From: Duganella fentianensis
GTDB lineage: Bacteria; Pseudomonadota; Gammaproteobacteria; Burkholderiales; Burkholderiaceae_D
NCBI RefSeq assembly: GCF_009857835.1
Contig: NZ_WWCL01000003.1
Span: 806,001-870,000 of the forward strand
Reading direction: 5' to 3'
Length of the DNA: 64,000 nucleotides
How positions within the stretch are numbered: position 1 is the stretch's first letter; every line of letters starts with the position of its first letter. A program made the translations under genes and the position numbers. Below are positions 25,910 to 35,431 of this stretch, piece after piece. Below the pieces are notes generated by a model. It was not told where the DNA came from, did not search any database, and worked only from the letters and a program-made list of their open reading frames with translations.

Positions 25910-26449
25910 TTAGAACTTGAACCGGGTCGCTACGCTGAGGGCGTTGGTGTCGGAATACAGGCGGGCATATTCAATCGAAACAGCGCTCGAACGGGTGAGC
26001 TGATAGCTCAGACCCAGACCGAAACTGGCGCTGCTTTTGGAACTGGAGTCCGAGATACTGCCCAGGCTGACCTTGACCTTGCCACTGGTGGCGCCCAGCA
26101 TGCCATAGACGGACAAGGCTTCATCGATAGGCTGGCTCCATTTGGCATAGACGCCCGCCAGCCGGTCGAATTTCACATGGAAGTCTGCGCCCATGATGTT
26201 CAGGGTGTCGCTGCCGACGCCACCGGCCACACGGGCTTCGAGGGCGAAGTGCTGGTTGAAGTCGTAGCCGAACACGGCGCCGAGCGTGGATGGCGAAACA
26301 TCATTGCCGCTGGTAATTACGTCTTTGACGCTCACGCGCGCAAAGCTGGCGCCAAGGTAAGCGCCGCTGCTTGCGGGACTGCTGGTCTGTGCACAGGCCA
26401 TTCCTGCCGCCGTGATCAGGAGGGTGGTGGCCACTATTTTATTCAACAT
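25910..26449 (-). CDS. Small outer-membrane beta-barrel protein
   Basis: A 179-residue protein with a signal peptide (cut after AGMACA) and eight-strand-barrel character: GAYLGASFARVSVKD, LGAVFGYDFNQHFALEARVAG, YAKWSQPIDEALSVYGMLGAT, and terminal strands ending in ATRFKF with the C-terminal Phe signal. It belongs to the OmpX/OmpA-like or porin family of small barrels; no function can be assigned. It is divergent from the M16 protease over a 337-bp gap. Confidence 0.8.
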   Translation of the reverse strand: MLNKIVATTLLITAAGMACAQTSSPASSGAYLGASFARVSVKDVITSGNDVSPSTLGAVFGYDFNQHFALEARVAGGVGSDTLNIMGADFHVKFDRLAGVYAKWSQPIDEALSVYGMLGATSGKVKVSLGSISDSSSKSSASFGLGLSYQLTRSSAVSIEYARLYSDTNALSVATRFKF

Positions 26450-26786
26450 ATTTCTGCTTTCTGTGTGGGTGGGTCTGATGCTGTCAATGCGAGCGCATAC
26501 TACATGAGTGAATAAATTGCGAATCTATACAATTGTCACTAGCGCTAAAAATAGGGCGTTAAAAGTCAGTTATGCGGGCCGGCATAAATTAAAAAACGGC
26601 AGGCAGTGCTGATGACAGCTATGTGAGTTGATCTATATCAGCACACCCGGATGCTTTGCGAGCAGGGCCGAAGGAGAAGCATCGGGCGCTTTTCCAGCTT
26701 TGTAACGGCATGAAATAATTTTCATCAGGATAGATTTCGCAGTTATATAATCTTCAACCTTAACTTTCTTTCAGGGGCTATCAAGA
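26450..26786. promoter_or_regulatory. Divergent intergenic region (beta-barrel / M16 protease)
   Basis: 337 bp without an ORF, AT-rich relative to its surroundings. A perfect TATAAT at 26746-26751 lies 35 bp before the protease start and is the best -10 candidate; no convincing -35 is seen (TTTTCA at 26719-26724 is spaced too far). The rest shows nothing I can name. Confidence 0.45.
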
Positions 26787-29594
26787 GTGAAGCTAATAAC
26801 TGCCATCATGCTCAGCGCCGGCATACTGTCGCCCGCGTTCGCCACGACTACGGCTGCACCGGCTACCGCTGCTGCTGCCAAAGCCGCACCCGTTAAAGTC
26901 ACTTCGGTGGAAGGCATTACCGAATACCGTCTGGCCAATGGCCTGCGCGTGCTGCTGTTCCCTGACGCCAGCAAACCTACCCTGACCACCAACATCGTCT
27001 ACATGGTCGGTTCGCGTCACGAGAATTACGGCGAGACTGGCATGGCACACTTGCTCGAGCACCTGCTGTTCAAGCCCACCGCCAACTTCGGTATCAAGAA
27101 AGGCACCAAGACCCCGGTAGAAGTGCTGAACCAGATCGGCGGCCGCTTCAACGGCACCACCTGGTACGACCGCACCAACTACTTCGCTACCTTCCCGGCC
27201 AACGACGACAACCTGAAGCAGATGCTGGCGCTGGAAGCGGACCGCATGATCAATTCGCCGATCAGTCAGGACGACCTGTGGAATAACAAGACCCAGAAGG
27301 GCGAGATGACGGTAGTGCGCAACGAGTTCGAAAGCGGCGAGAGCGATCCGTTCCGCGTCACGCTGGAGCGCACCATGGCCGTGGCGTTCGACTGGCACAA
27401 TTATGGCAAGTCCACCATCGGCGCCCGCTCGGATATCGAAGGCGTGAGCGTGGACCGCCTGCGCGCTTTCTACCAGCGCTACTACCAGCCTGACAACGCG
27501 ATTCTGATGGTGGCTGGCCGCTTCGATGAAAGCAAGGTGCTGGCACAGATTAACGAATTGTTCGGCAAGATCCCTAAACCCGTCCGCGTGCTGGCACCGA
27601 CCTACACCAGCGAACCGACCCAGGATGGCGAACGCTCGGTCAATATCCGCCGCAGCGGCGGCACCCAGCTGCTGGCCACCGGCTACCACGTGGCGCCGGC
27701 CAGCCACACCGATGCAGCCGCACTGCAGGTACTGGGGAAAATTCTGACCGATGCGCCTAGCGGCCGCCTGCACAAGGCGCTGGTCGATAACAAGCTGGCC
27801 TCCAATGTGATCGATCTGGACTTCAACCAGATGGAACCGGGTTACCGCCTGTTCGGCGCAGTGGTGCCGAAGGAAGTGCCGCTGGCCGCAGTGGAAGAAG
27901 TCATGCTGAAGACGCTGGAAGACATCAAGGCTAGTCCGATTACGGACGCCGAAGTGGCGCGCGCCAAGGTGGCCATCGCCAAGGACATCGACCAGACCGT
28001 CAATGACACGGCGCGCTTTACCATCGCTCTGACTTCGGCGCAGGCAGCCGGTGACTGGCGTCTGTTCCACCAGCGTCGCGATCAGGTTGAAGCTGTCGAT
28101 GCTGCTGCCGTGCAGGCCGCTGCGGTGAAGTATCTGAAGGCCTCTAACCGCACGCTGGCGCGCTTCATCCCGACCGACAGCGCCGACCGCACCGAAGTGC
28201 CGAAGACGCCGGACGTAGCGGCACTGGTCAAGGACTACAAGGGCCGCGCCGTGATCGCGCAGGGCGAAGTGTTCGACCCTAGCCCGGACAATATCGAGCA
28301 GCGTGTGCAGCGTTCCGCGCTGGCCAATGGCATGAAGCTGGCGCTGCTGTCCAAGAGCACCAAGGGCAATACCGTCAGCGCCACCGTGCATCTGCGCATG
28401 GGCACTGCCGATAGCCTGCAAGGCAAAGCGGCCATCGGTGAGATGACGGCGGCGCTGCTGATTGACGGCACCGCCCGTCTGTCGCGGCAGGAAGTCAAGG
28501 ATAGCTTCGACAAGCTCAAAGCCAATGTGCATATTTCTGGCGGTGCAGAGGGCATCACGGCCAGCGTCACCACCACGCGCGAGAATCTGGCGGCAGCGCT
28601 GGATCTGCTGGCCGAATCGCTGATGCACCCGGCTCTGAGCGAGAAGGACTTCTCCGAGCGCCAGCGCGAATCGATTTCGGAAACCGAGCAGCAGATGACG
28701 GAACCGCAGCCATTGGCCAGCGTGGCCATGCGCCGCCTGACCAACCCCTTCCCGCAGGGCCATGTGCGCTATGTGAAGACGCTGCCGGAACAGCTGGCCG
28801 ATGAAAAAGCCGTGACGCTGGAGCAGGTCAAAGCCTTCCACAAGGCTTACTACGGCGCCGCCTCCGGCAGCCTGTCGGTAGTGGGTGACTTCGATGTAGC
28901 AGCGGTGCAGGCACAGGTGGCCAAACTGTTCGGCAACTGGAAAGCCGAGCAGGCCTATGTGCGCATTCCTGCCGAGATGAAGCCGGTCGCTGGACAGAAG
29001 GTTGCGCTGGAAACGCCGGACAAGGCCAACTCGGTGCTGCTGGCGATACAGCCGGTGCCGCTGAAGGATGATGCCGCCGTGTATCCGGCTCTGCTGATGG
29101 GTAACTACATGCTTGGTGGCGGCGCGCTGCGCAGCCGTCTGGCCGACCGTATCCGCCAGAAGGAAGGTCTGTCCTACGGTATCGGTTCGCAGTTGTCGGT
29201 GCCGTCGCGTGATCCGGCCGGTCTGTGGCTGGCCTTCGCCATCAGTGCACCGCAGAATACCGTCAAGGTGGAAGCGGCGCTGCGCGAAGAAATCGACAAG
29301 GTACTCAAGGAAGGCTTCACCGAGGCCGAACTGGCCGACGCCAAGAAGGCATGGCTGCAATCGCAGCAGGTCGGTCGTACCAGCGATAACGGTCTGGCTA
29401 GCCGCCTGTCGAATTATCTGAGCTTCGGCCGTACCATGGCGTTCGAGAAGGATCTGGAAGCCAAGGTCGGTGCGCTGACGCTGGCACAGGTCAACGAAGC
29501 GCTGCGTGCCAACCTGAAGCCGGAAGCCATTTCGGTGGTCAAGGCGGGCGACTTCGCCAAAGCTGCCGCTGCGGCACCGGCCACCAAGCCTTAA
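26787..29594 (+). CDS. M16 family zinc metalloprotease (two-domain, pitrilysin/insulinase type)
   Basis: A 935-residue exported peptidase with a GTG start at 26787 (AGGGG upstream; ATG at 26808 would shorten the signal peptide). The N-terminal half carries the inverted zinc motif HLLEH (88-92) in GMAHLLEHLLFK and the downstream acidic region NEFESGESDP. The C-terminal half repeats the M16 fold without the zinc site (ALANGMKLALLSKSTKGNTV, YYGAASGSLSVVGDFD, GNYMLGGGALRSRLADRIRQ with the R/Y motif). Such proteins degrade peptides in the periplasm or outer membrane. It fits the window's many scavenging peptidases. Confidence 0.92.
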   Translation: MKLITAIMLSAGILSPAFATTTAAPATAAAAKAAPVKVTSVEGITEYRLANGLRVLLFPDASKPTLTTNIVYMVGSRHENYGETGMAHLLEHLLFKPTANFGIKKGTKTPVEVLNQIGGRFNGTTWYDRTNYFATFPANDDNLKQMLALEADRMINSPISQDDLWNNKTQKGEMTVVRNEFESGESDPFRVTLERTMAVAFDWHNYGKSTIGARSDIEGVSVDRLRAFYQRYYQPDNAILMVAGRFDESKVLAQINELFGKIPKPVRVLAPTYTSEPTQDGERSVNIRRSGGTQLLATGYHVAPASHTDAAALQVLGKILTDAPSGRLHKALVDNKLASNVIDLDFNQMEPGYRLFGAVVPKEVPLAAVEEVMLKTLEDIKASPITDAEVARAKVAIAKDIDQTVNDTARFTIALTSAQAAGDWRLFHQRRDQVEAVDAAAVQAAAVKYLKASNRTLARFIPTDSADRTEVPKTPDVAALVKDYKGRAVIAQGEVFDPSPDNIEQRVQRSALANGMKLALLSKSTKGNTVSATVHLRMGTADSLQGKAAIGEMTAALLIDGTARLSRQEVKDSFDKLKANVHISGGAEGITASVTTTRENLAAALDLLAESLMHPALSEKDFSERQRESISETEQQMTEPQPLASVAMRRLTNPFPQGHVRYVKTLPEQLADEKAVTLEQVKAFHKAYYGAASGSLSVVGDFDVAAVQAQVAKLFGNWKAEQAYVRIPAEMKPVAGQKVALETPDKANSVLLAIQPVPLKDDAAVYPALLMGNYMLGGGALRSRLADRIRQKEGLSYGIGSQLSVPSRDPAGLWLAFAISAPQNTVKVEAALREEIDKVLKEGFTEAELADAKKAWLQSQQVGRTSDNGLASRLSNYLSFGRTMAFEKDLEAKVGALTLAQVNEALRANLKPEAISVVKAGDFAKAAAAAPATKP

Positions 29595-29618
29595 ACCGGA
29601 TCAGCCGCAGCGCATGCC

Positions 29619-30779
29619 CTAGCGTATGCGCTCGCGGTTGAGGGTGTAGCGTGTCACGCGTTCTTCCAGTACGTTGACGCCTATGCCCGGCCCCATGGGC
29701 ATGGCGATATAGCCATCGTCGGCCAGCACTACCGGCTGGTCGACGATGTCTTCCTTGAAGTAGCTGGCCGTTTCGGCCGTATCACCCGCCAGTGTAAATC
29801 CCGTTGCCGCCTGCAGCTGGATATTGAAGGCGCGGCCTATGCCTGTTTCATCCATCCCGCCTGACCACACGCCAACACCGGCCTGTTCGCACAGCGCTGC
29901 AATGCGCAGCGATTCGATCATGCCGCCCACCCGTCCCTGTTTGATATTGATGATGCGTGCCGCATCGAGTGCCAGCGCCGAGCGTGCATCGTCGAGGTCA
30001 TGGATGGATTCGTCCAGACACAGTGGCGTGCGCAGTTGCTGCTGCAGGGCGGCGTGCTGCACGATGTCGCTGTAGGACAGCGGCTGTTCTATCATGGTCA
30101 GGTTGAAGGCATCGAGCTGGCGCAGGATGGGGGCGTGTTCCAGCCCGTAGTCGCCATTCGCGTCGGCCATCAGCGAGATATCGGGATAGGCAGCGCGCAC
30201 GGCCGCCACCCACTCCACATCCTTGCCCTGCATGATCTTCAGCTTGACGCGGTGGTAGGGGCGGCGCAGCGCGTCGCTCACGGCTTCCAGCAATGCCTCG
30301 ATGGATGGCTGTATGCCCAGCGCCACGCCGGACTGGATAGGGCGCGGGCTCAGTCCCAGTAACTGGTGCAACGGCACGCCCTGCTGGCGTGCGATCAGAT
30401 CGAGCAGGGCGTTTTCCAGCATGGCCTTGGCCATGCCGTGGCCACGCACAGGGCTCCAGCTAGCCAGCAATTCAGCCAGCGTCTGGCCCGGCGTGAGCAG
30501 CGGCAGCAGGAAATCCTTGAAGATATGCCGCACCGTCTGGGTAGTTTCGCTGGCGTAGAACGGATCGGGATCGGCCACGCATTCGCCCCAGCCCACCACA
30601 CCGTTCGATTCCAGCCGCAGCAGCAGCGCTTCCTTGGCTGCCCAGGTGTGGACGCTGGTGGAGAACGGCCGCAGGTAAGGGATGCGTACCGTGATCAGGT
30701 CGATCCGGTCCAGCGCCGGCACGCGCGCCTGCGCGGCGGGAGAAACGGGAACGGGGCAGTGCAGATAATGTGGATTCAT
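29619..30779 (-). CDS. N-succinylamino-acid racemase / o-succinylbenzoate synthase family enzyme
   Basis: A 386-residue enolase-superfamily enzyme. Catalytic lysines in KLK (179-181) and NIK (K280), metal ligands D206 (DANGD), E231 (EQPL) and D256 (LDES), and the subgroup hallmark GGMDETGIGRAFN (307-319) followed by GDTAETASYFKEDIV all match the NSAR/OSBS subgroup rather than dipeptide epimerases. No other menaquinone genes are present, whereas arginine N-succinyltransferase is encoded in the facing operon, so racemisation of N-succinyl amino acids is the more likely role (inference). It is 12 bp after the transporter gene, third in the TBDR-transporter-racemase operon. Confidence 0.85.
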   Translation of the reverse strand: MNPHYLHCPVPVSPAAQARVPALDRIDLITVRIPYLRPFSTSVHTWAAKEALLLRLESNGVVGWGECVADPDPFYASETTQTVRHIFKDFLLPLLTPGQTLAELLASWSPVRGHGMAKAMLENALLDLIARQQGVPLHQLLGLSPRPIQSGVALGIQPSIEALLEAVSDALRRPYHRVKLKIMQGKDVEWVAAVRAAYPDISLMADANGDYGLEHAPILRQLDAFNLTMIEQPLSYSDIVQHAALQQQLRTPLCLDESIHDLDDARSALALDAARIINIKQGRVGGMIESLRIAALCEQAGVGVWSGGMDETGIGRAFNIQLQAATGFTLAGDTAETASYFKEDIVDQPVVLADDGYIAMPMGPGIGVNVLEERVTRYTLNRERIR

Positions 30780-30791
30780 AGTCGTCCGGAT

Positions 30792-32276
30792 TCAGTTATA
30801 GCCATAGAGTACGGCAAATGCCACCATGCCCATAGACATGAGCAGGATCAGCAGCTGGAAGCGCCAGATGATGCCGAACCAGCGCGTCCATGGCACGCCG
30901 GCCACGCCCAGCGTGGCCATCAGGATGGCGCCAGTCGGCACGCTCATATTCGCCATGGCATTGCCCAGCTGGTAGGCCAGTACGGCCGTCTGGCGCGTGA
31001 CACCCACCAGATCGGACAGACCGGCCATCAGCGGCATATTGATGGCCGCCTGGGCGCTGCCGGAATGGATCACGAACGTAAACGCCGTCTGCACGGCCAG
31101 CATGCCCTGTGCCGCCAGTATCGGCGGCCATGTCTCCAGCATGGTGCCCATGCTGTGCAGGAAGGTGTTGAGCACGGAAGGCGCGTGCGGATTGGAGCCG
31201 CCCAGCAGATACTCGATGCCCTTGGCCATGGAGATCACCAGCACGGCCGGCATCAGCTGCTGGGCGCCGTTGATGAAGGCTTCGGCCGCGCCATCGGCCG
31301 TCAGGCGTTTGGCGAAGATGGCGATCAGCGCCGTGTAGCAGCACAGCGTCACGAACTGGGTGGCGATTTCCGGTATGAAGTAGCCAGCCGCCACCACGCC
31401 CCAGACGATCCAGATGATGGTGGCGACGATGCCGGCCAGGATAAAGCGGTCGGCTGCGGTCATGCTGGCGCTGGCCAGCGCGGCAGGCTGGCCGGAGTCG
31501 GCGGCGTTGCCGGTACTGGCGCAAGCAGCGGCACCGGCAGTGCTGTCAGCTGCTGCACCGGCGTCGTCTGGCAGCGGTTGCGGTTTGCGGTGGCGCTCGG
31601 CGTACCACAGCGTGAAGGCGATGCCGGTGCTGACGAAGATCACGAACATCACGATGCGCAGCGGTGCGCCCGACAGCAGCGGCACGTTGGCGATGCCCTG
31701 TGCCAGCGCTACCCCGAATGGATTCATCCACGAGGTGCCGAAGCCGATCTGGCTGGCCACATAGGTCATCATCACGCCCACTTCGGGCGGATAGCCCATG
31801 CGCCGGATCAGCGGCAGCAGCAGGGCCAGAAAGGCGATGGTTTCTTCGCCCATGCCGAACACGGCGCCGCCAGCCGCGAAGGCGGCAAACAGGCTGCCCA
31901 GCAGCAGGCGCGGGTGGTCGCCCGTGATGGCGATCAGGCGCAGCAGGCCGCGATCGACGGCACCGCTGGCATTGATCACACCGAAGGCACCGCCCACCAG
32001 CAGGATGAAGGCGATCACGCCAATGGCCGAGCCGGTGCGGCTGCCCGAGGTCATGCCCTCGAACGGCGCGTTGAACAGGCCGACCTCTTTGCCGCTGGCG
32101 AACCACGCGATATGGATGTTGTGCTCGGCCACGCGATAGGAATCGAGCGAGATGGCCACGCCTTTTTCGAAATAGCCGGCCGGTACCCACGGCACCAGCA
32201 GGGCCACGAACAGGGCGATGAACAGCAGAATGATCAGGGTGTTGGGAACTTTGAAGCGGCTGGTGGTGCTGCTCAT
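30792..32276 (-). CDS. YfcC-family (ArcD/DcuC-like) inner-membrane transporter
   Basis: A 494-residue polytopic protein with about twelve hydrophobic segments. The start (FKVPNTLIILLFIALFVALL), GSRTGSAIGVIAFILLVGGA, FGMGEETIAFLALL, GFGTSWMNPFGVALAQGIA and SGSAQAAINMPLMAGLSDL are typical of the PF03606 / YfcC family, whose members are antiporters or uptake systems for basic amino acids or C4-dicarboxylates. A disordered Ala-rich loop lies near residues 235-265. Between the TBDR and the racemase, and opposite the cyanophycinase operon, it probably moves arginine, aspartate or a beta-Asp-Arg-type product across the inner membrane (inference). Confidence 0.82.
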   Translation of the reverse strand: MSSTTSRFKVPNTLIILLFIALFVALLVPWVPAGYFEKGVAISLDSYRVAEHNIHIAWFASGKEVGLFNAPFEGMTSGSRTGSAIGVIAFILLVGGAFGVINASGAVDRGLLRLIAITGDHPRLLLGSLFAAFAAGGAVFGMGEETIAFLALLLPLIRRMGYPPEVGVMMTYVASQIGFGTSWMNPFGVALAQGIANVPLLSGAPLRIVMFVIFVSTGIAFTLWYAERHRKPQPLPDDAGAAADSTAGAAACASTGNAADSGQPAALASASMTAADRFILAGIVATIIWIVWGVVAAGYFIPEIATQFVTLCCYTALIAIFAKRLTADGAAEAFINGAQQLMPAVLVISMAKGIEYLLGGSNPHAPSVLNTFLHSMGTMLETWPPILAAQGMLAVQTAFTFVIHSGSAQAAINMPLMAGLSDLVGVTRQTAVLAYQLGNAMANMSVPTGAILMATLGVAGVPWTRWFGIIWRFQLLILLMSMGMVAFAVLYGYN

Positions 32277-32313
32277 GGCAAGGGTCTCGGCGGAAGTCTA
32301 GACAGAATAAGGA

Positions 32314-32360
32314 GGCGCCCTGCCTGCCATGCGTACAGCTGCATGACAGGACAGGGCGCC
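32314..32360. repeat. Long imperfect hairpin between TonB-dependent receptor and transporter genes
   Basis: GGCGCCCTG (32314-32322) and CAGGGCGCC (32352-32360) pair perfectly; inside, CCTG-CATGC and GCATG-CAGG extend the stem. It lies 10 bp after the receptor stop, within the minus-strand operon. With no T-run it is more likely an mRNA-stabilising or attenuating element than a full terminator. Confidence 0.6.
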
Positions 32361-32370
32361 GGAGGGGGGC

Positions 32371-35124
32371 TTAGAACTTGTACTGCAGGTTAGCGAAGAA
32401 CGAGCGGCCGCGTGGATCGCCGTAGGTCGGGTCCCAGGTCACTTCGAAGTAGCGCGACTGGTTGGTGAACGGTGGCGCCGTATCGAACATATTGATCACG
32501 CCAGCGCGCAGCTTGAGGTTCTTGCTGAACGCATAGCTGCCGGTCAGATCCCACAGCGAATAGGCTTTCACGTCACGGTCATTCCAGCCCGGATCGGCCA
32601 GACCGGGAATATTCTGGTCGCGGTAGCTGGAGAAGAAGGTGTTACCCAGCGTCATACTGATCGGACCCTGAGTCCAGTCAATATTCAGCTTGTGACGCCA
32701 GCGCTGCACGGCCTTATCGTCGCGGAACACGCCCAGACCATCGGTCATCGGCGAGTTAGGATCGGACTGGAATTTGTACTCGGTGATCAGAGTGCCATTC
32801 AGGCTGGCGCTGAAGCGGCCCATGGAGGTGGCGTCGCCGTGCCAGTTCAGGCCGATGTCCAGACCGGAGGTGTTGAGCTTACCGCGGTTCTCTTTCTTGA
32901 ACTGCAGGTAGGACACGGCACCGTCGCTATCTCGCACCACGATTTTCGGATCGTTGTAGTAGACCGGATTGTCGAACACGGTCTGCTCGCCGATTTCCGA
33001 AATGATGTCGGTCTTGCGGATGATCCAGTAATCCAGACTGGCGTTCCAGTTCTTGTTAGGCTCCAGTACCAGACCGGCCGAGAACTGCTTGGACTTTTCC
33101 GGTTTCAGATTCGGGTTGCCGTAGCGGTCCAGATCGAACTGGGCGATTTCGCCGGAGACCGGATCTTTCACGAAGCTGGCGGTAGTACCCGAGCGCACCG
33201 GCAGGAACAGTTCCGCAATCGATGGGGCACGGAAGCCCGTACCGTACGAAGCGCGGCCCAGCACTTCCTTGCTAGGACGGTAGCTCACGGCCACTTTAGG
33301 ATTGGTGGTCTTGAGTTCCGGTGCGGTCAGCTTGGTGAGCGGATCGTAGACGGCTTTGTAGCGGTCGTGACGGATGGCGAACTGGCCTTCCCACTCCTTG
33401 CTGAACGGCGCATTGATCTCGGTGTAGAAGCCGGCGATATCGCGCGAGTTGGACGAATCGGCCAGCAGTTCGTCGGAGCTGGAACGGTCGCCCTGCACGT
33501 CGTTGGTACGCAGTGCATCGGTCGAGGTGAAGGAAGTTTTTTCACGACGCAGCTCGCCGCCGATGGCGATCATGGCATCGCCGCCGCCCAGTGCCATCAG
33601 CGAGTGGGTCAGCTTGCCGTCGACGCTGTCGCTGGTGCCTTTGGAAATACGGGCAGCGCCGGTGATCTTGATCGAGTCCATAAACTTGCGGCCCGCATCG
33701 TCGGTGGCTGGCACAAACGGGTTGTACTTGCCGCTGGCAATACCGGCCAGCAGTTTGCTGCGCGATACCCAGCCATCGATATCCAGGTCGGTGGCCTTGT
33801 TTTCGCTGTGGTTGTAGGCCGTATCGTATTCCCAGCCTGCCACTTTGCCGGTGGCGCCGATGACGAAGCGGGAAGCCTTGCTGGTTACTTCAGACGTACG
33901 GCGGCCTGCATCGGTCAGACGGAAGCGGAAGTTGATCGGCGTGGTGATGCCGGTCTGGGCCTGCAGCGCGGCTGGCAGGTAGATGCCGGTGCTGGTGCCG
34001 TTGATGCTGCCCGAAGTGGCTGGCGATGCGGCGTACTGGGTTTTGGCTTCGCTGACCAGCGCTTCGGCAAACAGCAGATGGTCTTCGGCCAGCTGGAAGG
34101 TGGCGCGGCCGATGAAGCTCTGTTTCTTCGACTCCGGATAAACTTCCGAATCGCCCATGTAGTTGAACGAGCAGCCTTCCGTGCCGCCGGGGCCCAGCGG
34201 ACGCACTACGTTAGGGCTGCCATCGACGCAGGAGGATTTGCCGAAGTTGACGCGGCGGCCGGGCGAAGGTACCCACGTGCCGCCGGGGCCGGAGCCTTTC
34301 AGGTAGCTGGATTTGTTCAGCAGGGCCAGCTGGGCTGCCGTCAGGTCGACGTTGGCCGGGAAGGTGGTGCTGGACAGCTGTGGCGACAGGCGGTCCGGCA
34401 GGCTGTATTCCTGCATGAATTTGCGCTGCGAGCTGGCCAGACGGCCGGTCTGCTGCAGGTCCAGTGCGCCGAAGATGTTGAAGCGGTCGGTGCTCAGGTC
34501 ACCATAGCCGCCGGACAGCGAAGCCGATTGCTTGCCGCCGCCGCCTTCGCCCGTGCGCAGCGCGTACACGCTGACATCGCCGCCCTGATAGTCTTTGCGG
34601 GTGATGAAGTTGATCACACCGCCCATGGCGTCGGTACCGTAGATGGCCGATGCACCATCTTTGAGCACTTCCACGCGCTGGATGGCGCCGGCCGGGATGT
34701 TATTCAGATCGACGCCGGAGTTGTCGCCGGGGCTGGCGAAGTTGGCCATGCGGCGACCGTTCAGCAGTACCAGCGTGCTGGAAACACCGAGGCCGCGCAG
34801 GTTGGCGCCATTGAAGCCGCGCTGGCCACCCATCACGTCGGAGACGCTGGCGCCATCGGTCAGGCCACCCACGTTGGAGGAGATTTTCTGCAGCAGTTCG
34901 GCCGCCGTCGTCACGCCGGACTTGTCGATGTCTTCGCGCTTGATGATTTCCACCGGCAGCGCGGCCTCGCCTTCGATGCGCTTGATGCTGGAGCCGGTGA
35001 TCTCGACGCGCTGCATGGTTTGCGCTTGCGCGTGCAGGCTCATGATGCCCAGCGCGATCAGTACGGCGTGGGTACAGCGGGAGCGGCGGAATGCAGACGC
35101 CTCGTGCTTGCTAGGTGTTTTCAT
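32371..35124 (-). CDS. TonB-dependent receptor of the cyanophycin/arginine locus
   Basis: A 917-residue receptor: signal peptide ending in LHAQAQ, then the plug (RVEITGSSIKRIEGEAALPV, IIKREDIDKSGVTTAAELLQ, LRGLGVSSTLVLLNGRRMAN, AIQRVEVLKDGASAIYGTDA, GVINFITRKDY) and a barrel ending in SFFANLQYKF. GAGGA eight bases before ATG. It heads the minus-strand operon and shares its control region with the secreted cyanophycinase, so its ligand is probably a cyanophycin fragment such as beta-Asp-Arg oligomers (inference from context only). Confidence 0.92.
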   Translation of the reverse strand: MKTPSKHEASAFRRSRCTHAVLIALGIMSLHAQAQTMQRVEITGSSIKRIEGEAALPVEIIKREDIDKSGVTTAAELLQKISSNVGGLTDGASVSDVMGGQRGFNGANLRGLGVSSTLVLLNGRRMANFASPGDNSGVDLNNIPAGAIQRVEVLKDGASAIYGTDAMGGVINFITRKDYQGGDVSVYALRTGEGGGGKQSASLSGGYGDLSTDRFNIFGALDLQQTGRLASSQRKFMQEYSLPDRLSPQLSSTTFPANVDLTAAQLALLNKSSYLKGSGPGGTWVPSPGRRVNFGKSSCVDGSPNVVRPLGPGGTEGCSFNYMGDSEVYPESKKQSFIGRATFQLAEDHLLFAEALVSEAKTQYAASPATSGSINGTSTGIYLPAALQAQTGITTPINFRFRLTDAGRRTSEVTSKASRFVIGATGKVAGWEYDTAYNHSENKATDLDIDGWVSRSKLLAGIASGKYNPFVPATDDAGRKFMDSIKITGAARISKGTSDSVDGKLTHSLMALGGGDAMIAIGGELRREKTSFTSTDALRTNDVQGDRSSSDELLADSSNSRDIAGFYTEINAPFSKEWEGQFAIRHDRYKAVYDPLTKLTAPELKTTNPKVAVSYRPSKEVLGRASYGTGFRAPSIAELFLPVRSGTTASFVKDPVSGEIAQFDLDRYGNPNLKPEKSKQFSAGLVLEPNKNWNASLDYWIIRKTDIISEIGEQTVFDNPVYYNDPKIVVRDSDGAVSYLQFKKENRGKLNTSGLDIGLNWHGDATSMGRFSASLNGTLITEYKFQSDPNSPMTDGLGVFRDDKAVQRWRHKLNIDWTQGPISMTLGNTFFSSYRDQNIPGLADPGWNDRDVKAYSLWDLTGSYAFSKNLKLRAGVINMFDTAPPFTNQSRYFEVTWDPTYGDPRGRSFFANLQYKF

Positions 35125-35271
35125 GCGATCAGTCCTCTGAAATGGGTATTTATACGCAAGCAGGTGCTTGCGCCGCCCGGGTTGGTGTACTTATGGAACA
35201 GTTTCAGTGTATGCAGCCCAGCCCGGCTTGCGCGCATCGGACCCTGCACGGGTCGCTCTGTGTAAAAGCCG

Positions 35272-35287
35272 TGTCGCATTGTTGCAA
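35272..35287 (+). promoter_or_regulatory. ArgR-type half-site (plus strand)
   Basis: TGTCGC-ATTGTTGC-AA fits the TGTCGC-N8-AA pattern reported for Pseudomonas ArgR operators, and an ArgR-like gene is the fourth gene of the operon it precedes. Confidence 0.6.
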
Positions 35288-35314
35288 TGTGATCAGTAAT
35301 CATCTGTTGCGGAC

Positions 35315-35330
35315 TTCCGACAGTGCGACA
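35315..35330 (-). promoter_or_regulatory. ArgR-type half-site (minus strand)
   Basis: Read on the minus strand, TGTCGC-ACTGTCGG-AA is a second exact fit to TGTCGC-N8-AA. It faces the plus-strand half-site, with 27 bases between the two AA ends. In Pseudomonas the half-sites are direct repeats, so the orientation differs. Confidence 0.55.
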
Positions 35331-35431
35331 TGCAATTGCCAATGTGCGCAAATGGCGGCCTGATGCGGGCAATCCGCGCGGGATCGGTGGCAACATAGGC
35401 GCCAATTCCATTGTTGTGAAAGGCTGCCGCT

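Larger units (their letters stand above)
35125..35431. promoter_or_regulatory. Divergent control region of the cyanophycin locus
   Basis: 307 bp between the receptor and cyanophycinase genes. It contains two half-sites of the P. aeruginosa ArgR pattern (35272-35287 and 35315-35330) in facing orientation; the rest shows no ORF and no promoter I can place with confidence. Confidence 0.6.

Noticed and set aside
26793..29360. 855-codon minus-strand frame antisense to the M16 protease
   Set aside because: No domain or ribosome site; complementary to conserved M16 motifs.
29619..30779. Assignment as menC for menaquinone synthesis
   Set aside because: No other men genes in the window, and the operon context is arginine/cyanophycin; the NSAR reading is preferred although the subgroup is bifunctional.
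32692..35265. 857-codon plus-strand frame antisense to the locus receptor
   Set aside because: Shadow frame that runs into the divergent promoter region.
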